From Achromobacter xylosoxidans (GTDB lineage: Bacteria > Pseudomonadota > Gammaproteobacteria > Burkholderiales > Burkholderiaceae_B): a stretch of DNA of 64,000 bases. Shown one piece after another: positions 8,513 to 19,000 of this stretch. The notes beneath the pieces were generated by a model. That model saw nothing but the letters and a program-made list of their open reading frames with translations. It made no database searches and was not told where the DNA came from. Both the position numbers and the translations under genes were made by a program. The number at the start of each line of letters is the position of its first letter. Position 1 is the stretch's first letter. Where the stretch lies: NCBI RefSeq assembly GCF_002192695.1, contig NZ_MTLG01000110.1:124001-188000 (forward strand), written 5' to 3'.

Positions 8513-9016
8513 TCAGCCCGGCCAGGACTGTTCGCGGCGTTCCTTGGCCTTTTCCTGGAGCCAGCGCTCGACGGACGGGAAGACGAACTTGCTCACGTCG
8601 CCGCCCAGCTGCGCGATTTCGCGCACGATGGTGCCGGAGATGAACTGGTACTGGTCCGAGGGCGTCATGAACAGCGTTTCGACGTCGGGCAGCAGATGGC
8701 GGTTCATGCCGGCCATCTGGAATTCGTACTCGAAGTCGGACACGGCGCGCAGGCCGCGCACGATCACGCGGCCGCCCTGGTCGCGCACGAAGTCCTTGAG
8801 CAGGCCGCCGAAGCTTTGCACTTCCACGTTGGGATAGTGGCCCAGCACTTCGCGCGCGATTTCCACGCGCTCGTCGATGCTGAAGAAAGGCTTCTTGTTG
8901 CGGCTAATGGCGATCCCAACCACGACTTTGTCGAAAAGCGTGGCGGCACGGCGGACCAGGTCCTCGTGGCCTCTGGTCAGCGGGTCGAAAGTGCCGGGAT
9001 ATACAGCGGTGATCAT
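8513..9016 (-). CDS. coaD: Phosphopantetheine adenylyltransferase
   Basis: A 167-aa cytoplasmic enzyme making dephospho-CoA from 4'-phosphopantetheine and ATP, the penultimate CoA step. The nucleotidyltransferase signature is complete: YPGTFDPLTRGHED (T/HxGH) at residues ~6-19, VRGLRAVSDFEYE near 88, and ISGTIVRE (the ISSTxxR motif) near 126. Length is as expected. ATG start. It reads away from rsmD with about 60 bp between the rsmD stop and this start, on the same strand, so rsmD and coaD may be cotranscribed, as in many proteobacteria. Confidence 0.97.
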   Translation of the reverse strand: MITAVYPGTFDPLTRGHEDLVRRAATLFDKVVVGIAISRNKKPFFSIDERVEIAREVLGHYPNVEVQSFGGLLKDFVRDQGGRVIVRGLRAVSDFEYEFQMAGMNRHLLPDVETLFMTPSDQYQFISGTIVREIAQLGGDVSKFVFPSVERWLQEKAKERREQSWPG

Positions 9017-9074
9017 ACGAGCTCCGTACCGTTATAAGTGGTGTACACCATCCTCCGAAGCTCGGATTATTGAC

Positions 9075-9641
9075 CTATTTGCGCAATGCAGCAAATTCCA
9101 GCAGGTGGTAGTGGACCGCGCCTGCCTTGTCCTGCCGCAAGATCGTGAATCCTTCGGGGGCTTCGATGGGATTTTCCGCCTCTACGTAGACTAGCCCATG
9201 CTCGGTCAGAATGCCCGGCAGAATCGGCCACAGGCGCGGCAGCCAGCCCTGGCCGAAGGGCGGATCCAGCAGGATCAGGTCAAATCGGGACGCATCCATG
9301 CGTTCAGCGACCTGCATGGCGTCGCCCACGTGGATGCGTATCATGTCGGCTTTGAGCTTGTCGCGCAGTGTCCGCAGCGCGGACGCGGCGGTCTTGTCCC
9401 GCTCGACCATCTGCACATGCGCCACGCCGCGCGAGGCCGCCTCGAACCCCAGGGCGCCGCTGCCGGCGAACAGATCCAGCACCTGCTTGTCGGCGAACTC
9501 GCCGCCCCACAGGTGATTGAGCCAGTTGAACAGCGTCTCGCGCACCCGGTCGGGCGTGGGGCGCAGCGTCTCCACGTCGGGCACGGCAATGGGGGTGCGT
9601 CTGTATTGGCCCCCGACGATACGAATATACTTGTTACCCAT
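9075..9641 (-). CDS. rsmD: 16S rRNA (guanine(966)-N(2))-methyltransferase RsmD
   Basis: A 188-aa SAM-dependent methyltransferase acting on the assembled 30S subunit. It begins with the conserved IRIVGGQYRRTPI strand and has the SAM motif LDLFAGSGALGFEA and the catalytic DPPF motif (LILLDPPFGQG). The ATG at 9641 is the only start that keeps the conserved N-terminus. That ATG overlaps the divergent ftsY ATG inside the four bases CATG at 9639-9642, so each gene's promoter must lie in the other's coding sequence. coaD follows on the same strand. Confidence 0.96.
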   Translation of the reverse strand: MGNKYIRIVGGQYRRTPIAVPDVETLRPTPDRVRETLFNWLNHLWGGEFADKQVLDLFAGSGALGFEAASRGVAHVQMVERDKTAASALRTLRDKLKADMIRIHVGDAMQVAERMDASRFDLILLDPPFGQGWLPRLWPILPGILTEHGLVYVEAENPIEAPEGFTILRQDKAGAVHYHLLEFAALRK

Positions 9642-11025
9642 GTTTAGCCGCTTCTTCAAGAAAAAATCCCCTCCGCCCGCCGCGCCGGTCCAACCCGCGC
9701 CGCCGCCGGAGGCCGCAGACGCCGTAGCCGCGCCTGCCGAGCCCGCCGCCGTCCCGGTCACGCCCGCGCCGCCAGCGCCAGTGGCCGCCGAACCGCGCCG
9801 CGAACCGAGCATCGAGCCGGCCGCTGCCGCACCGGCTGCAACGCCGGTTGTGGCGCCAGTTGCTGCGCCGCATGAGGCGCCGGCCGTGACGCCTGCGCCG
9901 GTTGCGCCCGCAGCGTTTGCGCCGGCACCTGCCACCGTATCGGCACCAGCGCCTGTTCCGGCACCAGCGCCGGCCCCGGCCCCGGCCCCGGCATTGGCTC
10001 CCGCTTCTGTCGCGGCGACAGCGCCGGTGGTGGCAACGCCTGCTCCGATCGCCGCTCCCGCGCCGGTTGCGGCGCCCGCGCCCGCCGTCGAACCCGCCGC
10101 CGAAGCCCCCAAGAAGGCTTCCTGGCTGTCGCGCTTGAAGCAAGGCCTGTCGCGCACGGGCCAGAGCATAGGCGGCATCTTCGTCGGCGTGAAGGTCGAC
10201 GAGAACCTGTTCGAGGAACTCGAATCGGCGCTCATTATGGCCGATGCGGGCCTGGAGGCCACCGAAAAGCTCCTGACCGCGCTGCGCGCCCGGGTCAAGA
10301 AGGAACGCATCGAGGATCCGGCCAAGGTGAAGGCGGCCTTGCGCCAACTGCTGGCCGACCACCTGCGCCCGCTGGAGCGCGCCTTCGACCCGAAGCGCAC
10401 GCAACCCCTGGTCGTCATGATCGCGGGCGTCAACGGCGCCGGCAAGACCACGTCCATCGGCAAGCTGGCCCACACCTTCCAGCGCCAGGGCGCCAGCGTG
10501 CTGCTGGCCGCCGGCGACACGTTCCGCGCCGCCGCGCGCGAGCAGCTCATCGAATGGGGCAGCCGCAACAACGTGACGGTGATCTCGCAGGACGGCGGCG
10601 ATCCGGCGGCTGTCGCGTTCGATGCCGTCAACGCCGGCCGCGCGCGCGGCATGGGCGTGGTGATGGTGGATACCGCGGGCCGCCTGCCCACGCAGCTGCA
10701 CCTGATGGAAGAGCTGAAGAAGATCCGCCGCGTCATCGGCAAGGCGGATGCCGCCGCGCCGCACGAGGTGCTGCTGGTGGTGGACGGCAATACCGGCCAG
10801 AACGCCCTGGCGCAGATCCGCGCCTTCGACGCGGCCATCAATCTGACCGGCCTGGTCGTGACCAAGCTGGACGGCACCGCCAAGGGTGGCACGCTGGCCG
10901 CCGTGGCCGCGGGCAGCCAGGGCGTGCGCCCGATCCCCGTGTACTGGATCGGCGTGGGCGAAAGCCTGGAAGACCTGCAGCCCTTCGTGGCCGACGAGTT
11001 CGCCGGGGCCTTGCTGGCGGATTGA
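9640..11025 (+). CDS. ftsY: Signal recognition particle receptor FtsY
   Basis: A 461-aa membrane-targeting SRP GTPase. It starts MFSRFFKKKS (a basic amphipathic lipid-binding tip) and then has a long Ala/Pro-rich, low-complexity A domain to about residue 157 instead of the acidic domain of enterobacteria. The NG domain follows, with GVNGAGKTTS (G1), DTFRAAAREQL, VDTAGRLPT (G3) and TKLDGTAKGG (G4). Upstream in-frame starts exist but would extend into rsmD and lack family similarity. A bidirectional terminator lies 37 bp past the stop. Confidence 0.96.
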   Translation: MFSRFFKKKSPPPAAPVQPAPPPEAADAVAAPAEPAAVPVTPAPPAPVAAEPRREPSIEPAAAAPAATPVVAPVAAPHEAPAVTPAPVAPAAFAPAPATVSAPAPVPAPAPAPAPAPALAPASVAATAPVVATPAPIAAPAPVAAPAPAVEPAAEAPKKASWLSRLKQGLSRTGQSIGGIFVGVKVDENLFEELESALIMADAGLEATEKLLTALRARVKKERIEDPAKVKAALRQLLADHLRPLERAFDPKRTQPLVVMIAGVNGAGKTTSIGKLAHTFQRQGASVLLAAGDTFRAAAREQLIEWGSRNNVTVISQDGGDPAAVAFDAVNAGRARGMGVVMVDTAGRLPTQLHLMEELKKIRRVIGKADAAAPHEVLLVVDGNTGQNALAQIRAFDAAINLTGLVVTKLDGTAKGGTLAAVAAGSQGVRPIPVYWIGVGESLEDLQPFVADEFAGALLAD

Positions 11026-11061
11026 GGTCCATGGATCCGGCGCGCATGCGCCGGAAAAAAC

Positions 11062-11087
11062 AAAGGGACGGCGCATGCCGTCCCTTT
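11062..11087. terminator. Bidirectional terminator between ftsY and the CYTH-CHAD gene
   Basis: An 11-bp perfect stem (aaagggacggc at 11062-11072, complement at 11077-11087) with a 4-nt loop. It is flanked by A6 on the left and T4 on the right, so it can stop the convergent transcripts of both neighbours. Confidence 0.85.
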
Positions 11088-11103
11088 TGTATTCAAGCCT
11101 GTG

Positions 11104-12762
11104 TCACTTCCAGAACGGCTTGCTGGCGGCCAGGTCGTCGAACGCCTTCTGTGCGTCGTCCGCCAGTTCTTCCAGGCGCGCGCTGATCCAGCCCAGGGCG
11201 AACCAGGCTTGCGGATGGGTGGCGGTACAAGACTCGTAGTAGTCCTTGGCCACCGCCAGGTCGTTGATTTCGCCCAGCACGTCCTGCACGCGCGACAAGA
11301 GCTTGCGATAGCCGCGCAGCTTGCCGGCGGGCAGCAGCGATTCGGCGAACGCCAGGCTGTAGCGCAGGCGCTTGCCGCGCTTGCGCAATTCGTGGCGCGT
11401 GGGGATGTCCAGCGTCGCGAATTGCGTGCCCTGGTCGGCCACCTTGCTATGCCAGCGATGCAGGCGCCGCGCCAGCTGCTTGTGCAGGCGCTGCGGATCG
11501 GGTTCGGGCGCCAGCATCGGAATGATGGTGGGTTTGACGCTGGGCGCCGCCACGCCGCCTTCTAGCCGGATGGCGGGCTCGGGCGCGGCGTCGCTGGGCG
11601 TGCCATTGGCTATGGTCTGGCCTTCCGTGGACGGCAGGGCCGGCGGCACGTCCAGGCTCCATTCCAACAACTCCAGCAGCCAGGCCTGGAAGGCCTTGCC
11701 GCCGGCGATGCTGCGCGCGTCCTGTTCCGGGGGCGCGGCTTCCATGGGGATGACCGGCATGCCCGCGCGCATCAGCGCGGGCGCCACGGTTTCGTTCAGC
11801 ACGTCCTGGTCGCGATTGGCGCCGAAGGCGGCGAAGTGCGTGCGCACGCCTTGCAGCAGGGCGTCGGGAATCGGCGCGATCCAGCCGTCGAACAGCTTCC
11901 AGGCTGAACGCAGGCGGCGCACCCCAACGCGCAGCTGGTGCACGTGTTCGGAGTTGCCGGCGCGGTAAACGCCTTCGGTGTCGACCTCGGCCAGCACCGA
12001 GGCGTTGCGCGCGATCTGGTCCAGGCATTCGGCGGCGATGCGCGCCATGGCCTGGGGCGCCGTCATGTCTACACGCAGCTTGACCGACGCTGCGCCGCGC
12101 GGCGCCCAGAACTGGGCGATGGCTTGCGCGCGGCGCGCTTCGAGGTCATCGCCGGGAATGGCGTCGGCATCGGCCAGGCGCTGCGCCAACTGGGCCAGCG
12201 CGTCGCCGCGTTCAGACTTGCTGCGCGGGTCCAGCACCAGGCTGTGGCGCTGTTGCCAGCCGCGGGCCGCGGCGAAGATGGCGGCGGGGCGGCCCGACAC
12301 CAGTTCGAATTCCAGTTCGGAGATGGGCAGCTCCAGCGCGCCGGCACGCAGGATACCGGTGTCGTAGGCCAGCTCCACCGTGCCGTAGCGCGTGCGGACC
12401 TTGCGCAGCAGGCGCTGCACATCGGTTTCGTAGCGCAGGCCCAGTTCGCCTTTGATGGCGGCCAGCGCGGCTTCGACCTCGGTGCCGGCATACACCGACA
12501 GGTCCAGCACCGGACCGGGCCGCGGGTGATTGAGTTCGATGCGCGTGATGGCGTTGATGCCGGGCATCTTCAGCGTCTGCACCCAGTCGCGGCCTTCCTG
12601 GCGCAGCCGGATGGCGATGCGCGCCCGCGCAAGTTCGCGTTCGGGCGTATCGAAATACATGGCGTGCAGGCGGATGCGGGTCGCCTCGCGCTGCTTGATC
12701 TCTCGCTGCACCGCCTGGCGCGAAGCCGCGGGCACGTGCAGTTTCAATTCCTGTTCCGACAT
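11104..12762 (-). CDS. CYTH and CHAD domain protein
   Basis: A 552-aa cytoplasmic protein. The N-terminal CYTH (triphosphate tunnel metalloenzyme) domain opens with EQELKL, an ExExK signature, and continues with Arg-rich strands (RIRLHAMYFDTPERELARARIAIRLRQ, abridged) to about residue 200. The C-terminal CHAD helical domain (~230-545) has conserved His/Arg/Lys helices such as VHQLRVGVRRLRSAWKLF and THPQAWF; it is interrupted by a low-complexity insert around 350-400. CYTH domains hydrolyse inorganic triphosphate, and CHAD domains bind polyphosphate. The pair implies polyphosphate-linked chemistry. Confidence 0.9.
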   Translation of the reverse strand: MSEQELKLHVPAASRQAVQREIKQREATRIRLHAMYFDTPERELARARIAIRLRQEGRDWVQTLKMPGINAITRIELNHPRPGPVLDLSVYAGTEVEAALAAIKGELGLRYETDVQRLLRKVRTRYGTVELAYDTGILRAGALELPISELEFELVSGRPAAIFAAARGWQQRHSLVLDPRSKSERGDALAQLAQRLADADAIPGDDLEARRAQAIAQFWAPRGAASVKLRVDMTAPQAMARIAAECLDQIARNASVLAEVDTEGVYRAGNSEHVHQLRVGVRRLRSAWKLFDGWIAPIPDALLQGVRTHFAAFGANRDQDVLNETVAPALMRAGMPVIPMEAAPPEQDARSIAGGKAFQAWLLELLEWSLDVPPALPSTEGQTIANGTPSDAAPEPAIRLEGGVAAPSVKPTIIPMLAPEPDPQRLHKQLARRLHRWHSKVADQGTQFATLDIPTRHELRKRGKRLRYSLAFAESLLPAGKLRGYRKLLSRVQDVLGEINDLAVAKDYYESCTATHPQAWFALGWISARLEELADDAQKAFDDLAASKPFWK

Positions 12763-12820
12763 GGCGACGAGCGTCCAACGGCAAAAGCCGAGATCTTAAT
12801 CAAACGAGGGGGGCGATTTG

Positions 12821-12832
12821 ATGACCGGTCAT
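12821..12832. promoter_or_regulatory. 12-bp palindrome upstream of the autotransporter gene
   Basis: atgaccggtcat is a perfect palindrome in the intergenic stretch 12763-13095 between the divergent CYTH-CHAD and autotransporter genes. A TTGATG hexamer overlaps it at 12818-12823, but no good -10 follows at the right distance. It may be an operator; nothing else supportable was seen in this 333-bp gap. Confidence 0.3.
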
Positions 12833-13095
12833 ATTTATTTCACATGGAGCATAGACGTGTTTGCGGCGCATCAACAACCGGGGGTGCGCAGCCTTGCCCG
12901 CAAGCCAGGGGGAGACGCTGGCAGCCGAATGCCGAAGCGTTGGCCGGGTTCGTTCAATTACCAAGTTTCAGTGATATGCAATGTTACGAATCGCTTTTCT
13001 AATTGTAATTGGCGGGTAACGCGCTTCGCGGCCCTGGCTTCCATCCGCGTCTGCCCAGCAACTGTTCCTGCGGGCCCCGATTACATAAGAGCCCA

Positions 13096-16000
13096 ATGAA
13101 TCATACGTATCGCATCGTCTTCAACCGCAGCGCAGGCTTGTGGAAAGTGGTAAGTGAACATGCCCGCGGGCAGGGCAAGGGCGGTTGCCGCAGGGGGCGA
13201 TCCGCGCGCGGGCGCCTGCCGTTGATGGCGATGTTGCTGGTCGCCCTGGGTACGGCCAGCGGAACACAAGCGGGGCCGCTGGTCACTATCACCGGCGATA
13301 CCACGGTCGGATCCTTGTCAAGCCCGAGGATTACGGTCCTCGTCCCGCTCTCCGTGGGTATATCCGGCGTGGGAACAGTGACCATCGCCGATGGCGGCGA
13401 GCTGTGGATGTCGCTCGGCGACACAGTGTCTCTGGCCGACTCGGCCTCGGCTGACGGCACGATCAACATCGGCGCGGCTCCCGGCGCCGCGCCCGTGGGC
13501 GCGGGTTTCCTGTTGACGTCGCTACTCGAGTTCGGCGCGGGCACGGGCACGCTGAATTTCAACACCAACAGCACCCACGACTTCGGCGCGGCGCTGGTCA
13601 GCAGCGCGGCGGGCACGCATCAGCTCAATCACTATGCCGGCGAGACGCTGCTGCGCGGTGATAGTTCGGGCTTCGCGGGCGCGGTCAAGGTCATGGGCGG
13701 AAGGCTGGCCATTCTCAACAAACTGGGAGCCTCCGAAGGACGCATCGATGCTGGAACTGCGGCGGGCGCCAGGGCCAAGGTCGACGTGGGCAGCGGCGGG
13801 GCCTGGAACATTGCGGGCAACTTGTTTGTCGGTGAAAACGGCCCCGGTGAACTCAGCATTTACAGCGGGGGAACGGTATCGAACCAGTTCGGCACTGTTA
13901 ACGCCAAACAGGGCGGCACGGCGCAAGTAAAGGTTCTCAACGCGAATTCCCGCTGGGTGAACAGTGCTGCCCTGTCGATCGGCTCGGACGGTGCGCGGGG
14001 GGCGTTGACGGTCGAGCAGGGCGGCTACGTGAGCAGCAACGACGCCTATGTCGGCCGCATGCAGGACGGCTATGGGACCGTCTTGGTGACAGGGAGCGGA
14101 TCGGCCTGGGTCAATGGCGGCAAACTCCTGGTGGGCGACATGTCTGCCCAGGGCTTGTTGAGCATCGAGAGGGGCGCTGTCGTCACGACGGTCGACAGCA
14201 TGGTGGGCAGCATGGGCGGCAGCGGCAGTGTGGTCGTCAGCGGAGCCGGCGCCTCCTGGAACAATACCGGTGCGCTCAATGTGGGCTTCGGCCAGGCTCT
14301 CCTCTTTGGCACCGGCAGCGTGACGATCGCGAATGCGGGCGCCGTTACTGTCGGTGCGAACGGAACAGGGGTGGTTGCCTTGGCCAAGGATGGCCTGTTC
14401 CCCGGATTCGGCACGACCGGCACGATCAATATCGGCGCGCAGGCCAACCAGGCCGCCGTCGCGGCCGGCACGCTCAATGCATCGGCGATCGAATTCGGCA
14501 AGGGCAATGCCACGCTCAATTTCAACCATGCCGATACGGGCTATCGATTCCTGGTACCGCTCAAAAGCACGGGCAATGGCATGCACCAGCTGAACCAGAT
14601 TGCCGGCTCCACCATCATGGAGGGAGACAGCTCCGGCTTCAGGGGCGCGACGAAGGTGTCGGGCGGCAAGTTGATCGTGACGGGAAAACTGGGCGGATCC
14701 GCCGAGGTGACGGGCGGCGTGCTGCAGTATGGCGATGGCGCCACGGGCGCGGCCAACAGCCTGAGCGGCAACCTGAAAGTCTCCGGCGCCGGCAGCATGC
14801 TGGCGCTGCGAGGGGGCGCCACGCTCGGGGTCGCAGGCGATGTCGATCTGGCCGACGCCACCGTGTTGGACATCGCGGCCGGCGCGGGCAGTCCGTCATT
14901 GCAGGCAAACAAGGTCAAGCTGGGCGACGGCGTGGTGTTCAAGCTGAGCGGAATTTCCGACAGGAGCCAGCTTGACAAGGTACTGATCCAGAGCACGAAC
15001 GGCATCGATGGTGATTTCAGCGGCGTGAGCGTGGGCGGTTTCACGGGCGCCGTCGATTACCTTACCGTCCACACGCGCAAATCCGCGGACGGCCTGCAGT
15101 ACCGCGCCACCTACGATTTGAGCTGGACCGCCAACAACAATCTGGGCCATGGCACCTTCACGCTGGCCAACCCTGCGGACCGTTTCGACGTGGGCGTGGT
15201 GCTGTCGGACCAGGCCGCCAATACCGGGACCGGCTGGAATGGCAACACGCTGACGAAGGCAGGAGCGGGCACGCTGGTGCTGAGCGGCAACAACACCTAC
15301 AGCGGCGGCACGGTGATCGCCGGCGGCACGCTGCAGGTCGCAAACAATGCGAATCTGGGCTCCGGCGCGTTGACCTTCAGCGGCGGGACATTGGCGGCCA
15401 CGCACTCCTTCGATACCTCGCGCGCCGTCGCGCTGGCGCAGCATGGCAGGTTCGACGTGGCTGACGGCGCCGTGCTGGGCCTGACCGGCAGCGTGGCGGG
15501 GAGCAGCGACCTGATCAAGAGCGGCGCGGGCACGCTGCGCCTGGACAAGGCGGGCAATGCCTACGGCAATACCTGGATCCAGTCGGGGACGCTGATCGGC
15601 AATGCCGCTTCGATCTCCGGCGACGTCAGCAACGGTGGGAGGCTGGTGTTCGAACAGTCGATCAATGGCAACTTCTCGGGCAGCATCTCCGGAGCTGGCA
15701 CGCTCGTCAAGCAGGGTGCAGGTACGCTGGCGCTCTCCGGCGACCACGCCGCCTTCACTGGCAAGACCACGGTGTCGGCGGGCACGCTGGCCGTGCAGGG
15801 CGTGTTGGGCGGCTCGGCGGAGGTCACGGGCGGCACCTTGCAGTATGGCAATGGCGTTGCCGGCGCGGCCAACCGCTTGAGCGGCGACCTGAAGGTGAGC
15901 GCTGCGGGTAGCAGGCTGTCGGTGCAGGGCGCCGCCACTTTGTCGGTGGCGGGCGATGTCGGCCTGGCTGATGGCACCGTGCTGGACTTTGACGGCAGTG

Positions 16001-19000
16001 CGAACGGGCCGGTCCTGCAGGCGGGCAGCGTCACGCTTGGCGACGGTGTTGCTTTCCGGATCAATGGCATCACCGGCGCGGGGATGGCGGAAAAGGTCCT
16101 GATCGATACCCAGGCCGGCATCAGCGGGGACTTCGGATCCGTGAGCGTTGGCGGCTATTCGGGCGGGGTGGACTACCTTGCCGTCAACACGCGCAAATCG
16201 GCGGATCAACGGCAGTATCTGGCCAGCTATGGTCTGAGCTGGATGGCCAATAACGATCAGGCAGGCGGCACGTTCACGCTGACTGGCGCCACGGACCGGT
16301 TCGAGGCCGGCGCGGCGCTGAGCGACCAGGCGCCCAATGCCGCGAAAGGCTGGAACGGCCGCAGCCTGACCAAGGCCGGCGCGGGCACGCTGGTGCTGAG
16401 CGGAAACAACCGCTACACGGGCGGCACCGAGATCCTGGGCGGCACGCTGCAAGTGGCGCGCGACGAGAATCTGGGCGCGGCCTCGGGTGGGCTGGCCTTC
16501 AACGGCGGCACACTGGCCGCCACGGGCTCCTTCGACACCGCGCGCGCCGTCACGCTGGCGAACTCAGGAACCTTCGACGTGGCAGACGGTGCCAGGCTCG
16601 GGGTCAATGGGCCAATCTCGGGCGGCGGTTCCCTCGTCAAGACCGGCGCGGGCACGCTGGACCTGGCCGGCAATCACGCCTCGTACACAGGCAAGACGAC
16701 CGTGTCGCAGGGGCGGCTGATCGTGCAAGGCGTGCTGGGCGGCTCGGCCGCGGTGACGGGCGGATCATTGCAATACGGCAACGGCGTCGCGGGCGCGGCA
16801 AACCGCCTGAGCGGCGATCTGAAGGTTGCCGGCGGCACGCTGTCGGTGCAGGGGCCGGCCGTGCTGTCGGTGGCGGGTGATACCGATCTGGCCGACGGCA
16901 CGGCCCTGGAGATCGCGGCGGCGACTGGCCGCCCCGCCTTGCAGTCGGATCGCGTCTTGCTGGGCGATGGCGTGACGTTCCGGCTGGCAGGCATCTCCGA
17001 CACGAGCCGGCTCGACCAGGTGTTGATCGATACCCGCCACGGCATCAGCGGAGACTTCGCGTCGGTGAGCGTAGGCGGCTTCACGGGCGCCGTGGACTAC
17101 ATGACCGTCAATACGCGCAAGTCGGCGGACAATATGCAGTACCTGGCGACTTATGGCTTGTCCTGGAGCGCCGGCAACAACCTGGCGCACGGCACGTTCA
17201 CGCTGACCAACGCCACGGACAGTTTCCAGGTGGGAGCGGCGTTGACGGATCAAGCCGGCAATGCCGCCAGCGGTTGGGACGGCAGGACCCTGACCAAGGC
17301 AGGCGCGGGCACGCTCGTGTTGAGCGGCGACAACAGCTATGGCGGCGGTACGACCATCTCGGGCGGCGTGCTGCAGGTTGGCCGCGACGCGAACCTGGGG
17401 GCGGCCACGGGCGGGCTGAGCTTCAATGGGGGCACGCTGGCGACTACCGGGACTTTCGACACCGCGCGCGCGATCACGCTGGCGCAGGCGGGCGGCTTCG
17501 ACGTGGCGGCCGGTACTACCTTGGGCCTGGCCGGCACGGTATCGGGTGGGGGCATGCTCATCAAGGCGGGGGGCGGCACGCTGGTGCTCAGCGGCAACAA
17601 CACCTATGCCGGCGGCACGCGCATCGTTGGCGGCAGCGTGCGGGTCGCGCAGGACGCGAGCCTGGGCGCGGCCTCGGGCGCGCTGACGTTCGACGGCGGC
17701 GCGCTGGCGACCACGGCGTCGTTCGACACCTCGCGCGCCGTCCTGCTGGCGCAGTCGGGCAGCTTCGACGTCGCCGCAGGCACGGTCTTGGGGTTGAACG
17801 GCACGGTGTCGGGAGGCGGCATGTTCGCCAAAACCGGGGCCGGCACGCTGGTGCTGGGCGGCAGCAATACCCACGCCGGTGGCACGCGGGTCGATGGCGG
17901 CATCTTGCAGGTCGCGCGGGACGCGAACCTGGGCGCAGCGGCCGGCGCGGTAACGTTCGGCGACGGCACGCTGGCGACCACCGCGTCATTTGATACCACG
18001 CGCGCGATCTCGCTGATGCAGTCGGGTCGCTTCGACGTGGCTGCGGGCACGGCGCTGGGCCTGAGCGGCACGGTTTCGGGCGCTGGCGGGTTTGCCAAGC
18101 TTGGCGCCGGCACGCTGATCCTGAGCGCCAGCAACAGCCATGCCGGCGGCACCGAGATCGCCGGCGGCGTCTTGCAGGTCGCGCAGGACGCGAACCTGGG
18201 CGCGGCCGCCGGCGCGTTGACGTTCAATGGCGGCACGCTGGCGACCACGGGCAGCTTCGATACCGCGCGCACGGTCGCGCTGGCGCAGACAGGGACCTTC
18301 GATGTCGCCGCCAACACGACGCTGGGCCTGACCGGCATGGTCACGGGTAGCGGCAATCTGATCAAGACCGGGGCCGGCACGCTGCGCCTGGACAACTCGG
18401 CCAATGCCTACGGCAATACGCTGATCCAGGACGGCATCCTGGTTGGCAATGCCGCTTCGATCCAGGGCAACGTCGACAATAACGGCACGTTGGTGTTCGA
18501 CCAGGGCGCGAATGCGTCGTTCGGCGGCGCCATTTCCGGCAACGGCTCACTGGTCAAGAGCGGCGCCGGCACGTTGGGACTGACCGGCGACAGCTCGGGC
18601 TTTACCGGCAGCACCACGGTCCAGGGCGGCAGGCTGGCCCTGAACGGCAAGCTGGGCGGTGGCTTGAACATCGGCGCGGGCGGTGTGCTCGCAGGCGCGG
18701 GGACCGTGGGCTCGGGAGCTGGCTCGACGGTGACCGTGGCGGCGGGCGCCACGCTGGCGCCGGGCAATTCCATCGGCACGCTGACCGTCGATGGCGATCT
18801 CGTCATCGAGAGCGGCGCACGCTACGCCGTGGAAACCAATCCGCAGGGCGCCGAGGCCGACCTCATCCATGTCACGGGCAATGCCACGATCAATGGCGGC
18901 TCCGTCGCGCATATCGGCATCGACGGCGACTACGGACTGCGTTCCGTCTACACGCTACTGACCGTCGACGGCGCCCTGTCCGGCCGATTCGACACGGTGA

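Noticed and set aside
9075..11096. Very long minus-strand frame through rsmD and antisense to ftsY
   Set aside because: Only its last 188 codons are rsmD; the rest is antisense to the ftsY low-complexity region.
13009..13095. Upstream in-frame start for the autotransporter
   Set aside because: It would bury the extended signal peptide (ESPR) which begins exactly at the 13096 ATG.
14689..18360. Regular repeats considered as a CRISPR array
   Set aside because: Repeats are inside one open reading frame, are hundreds of bases long and encode beta-strand modules.
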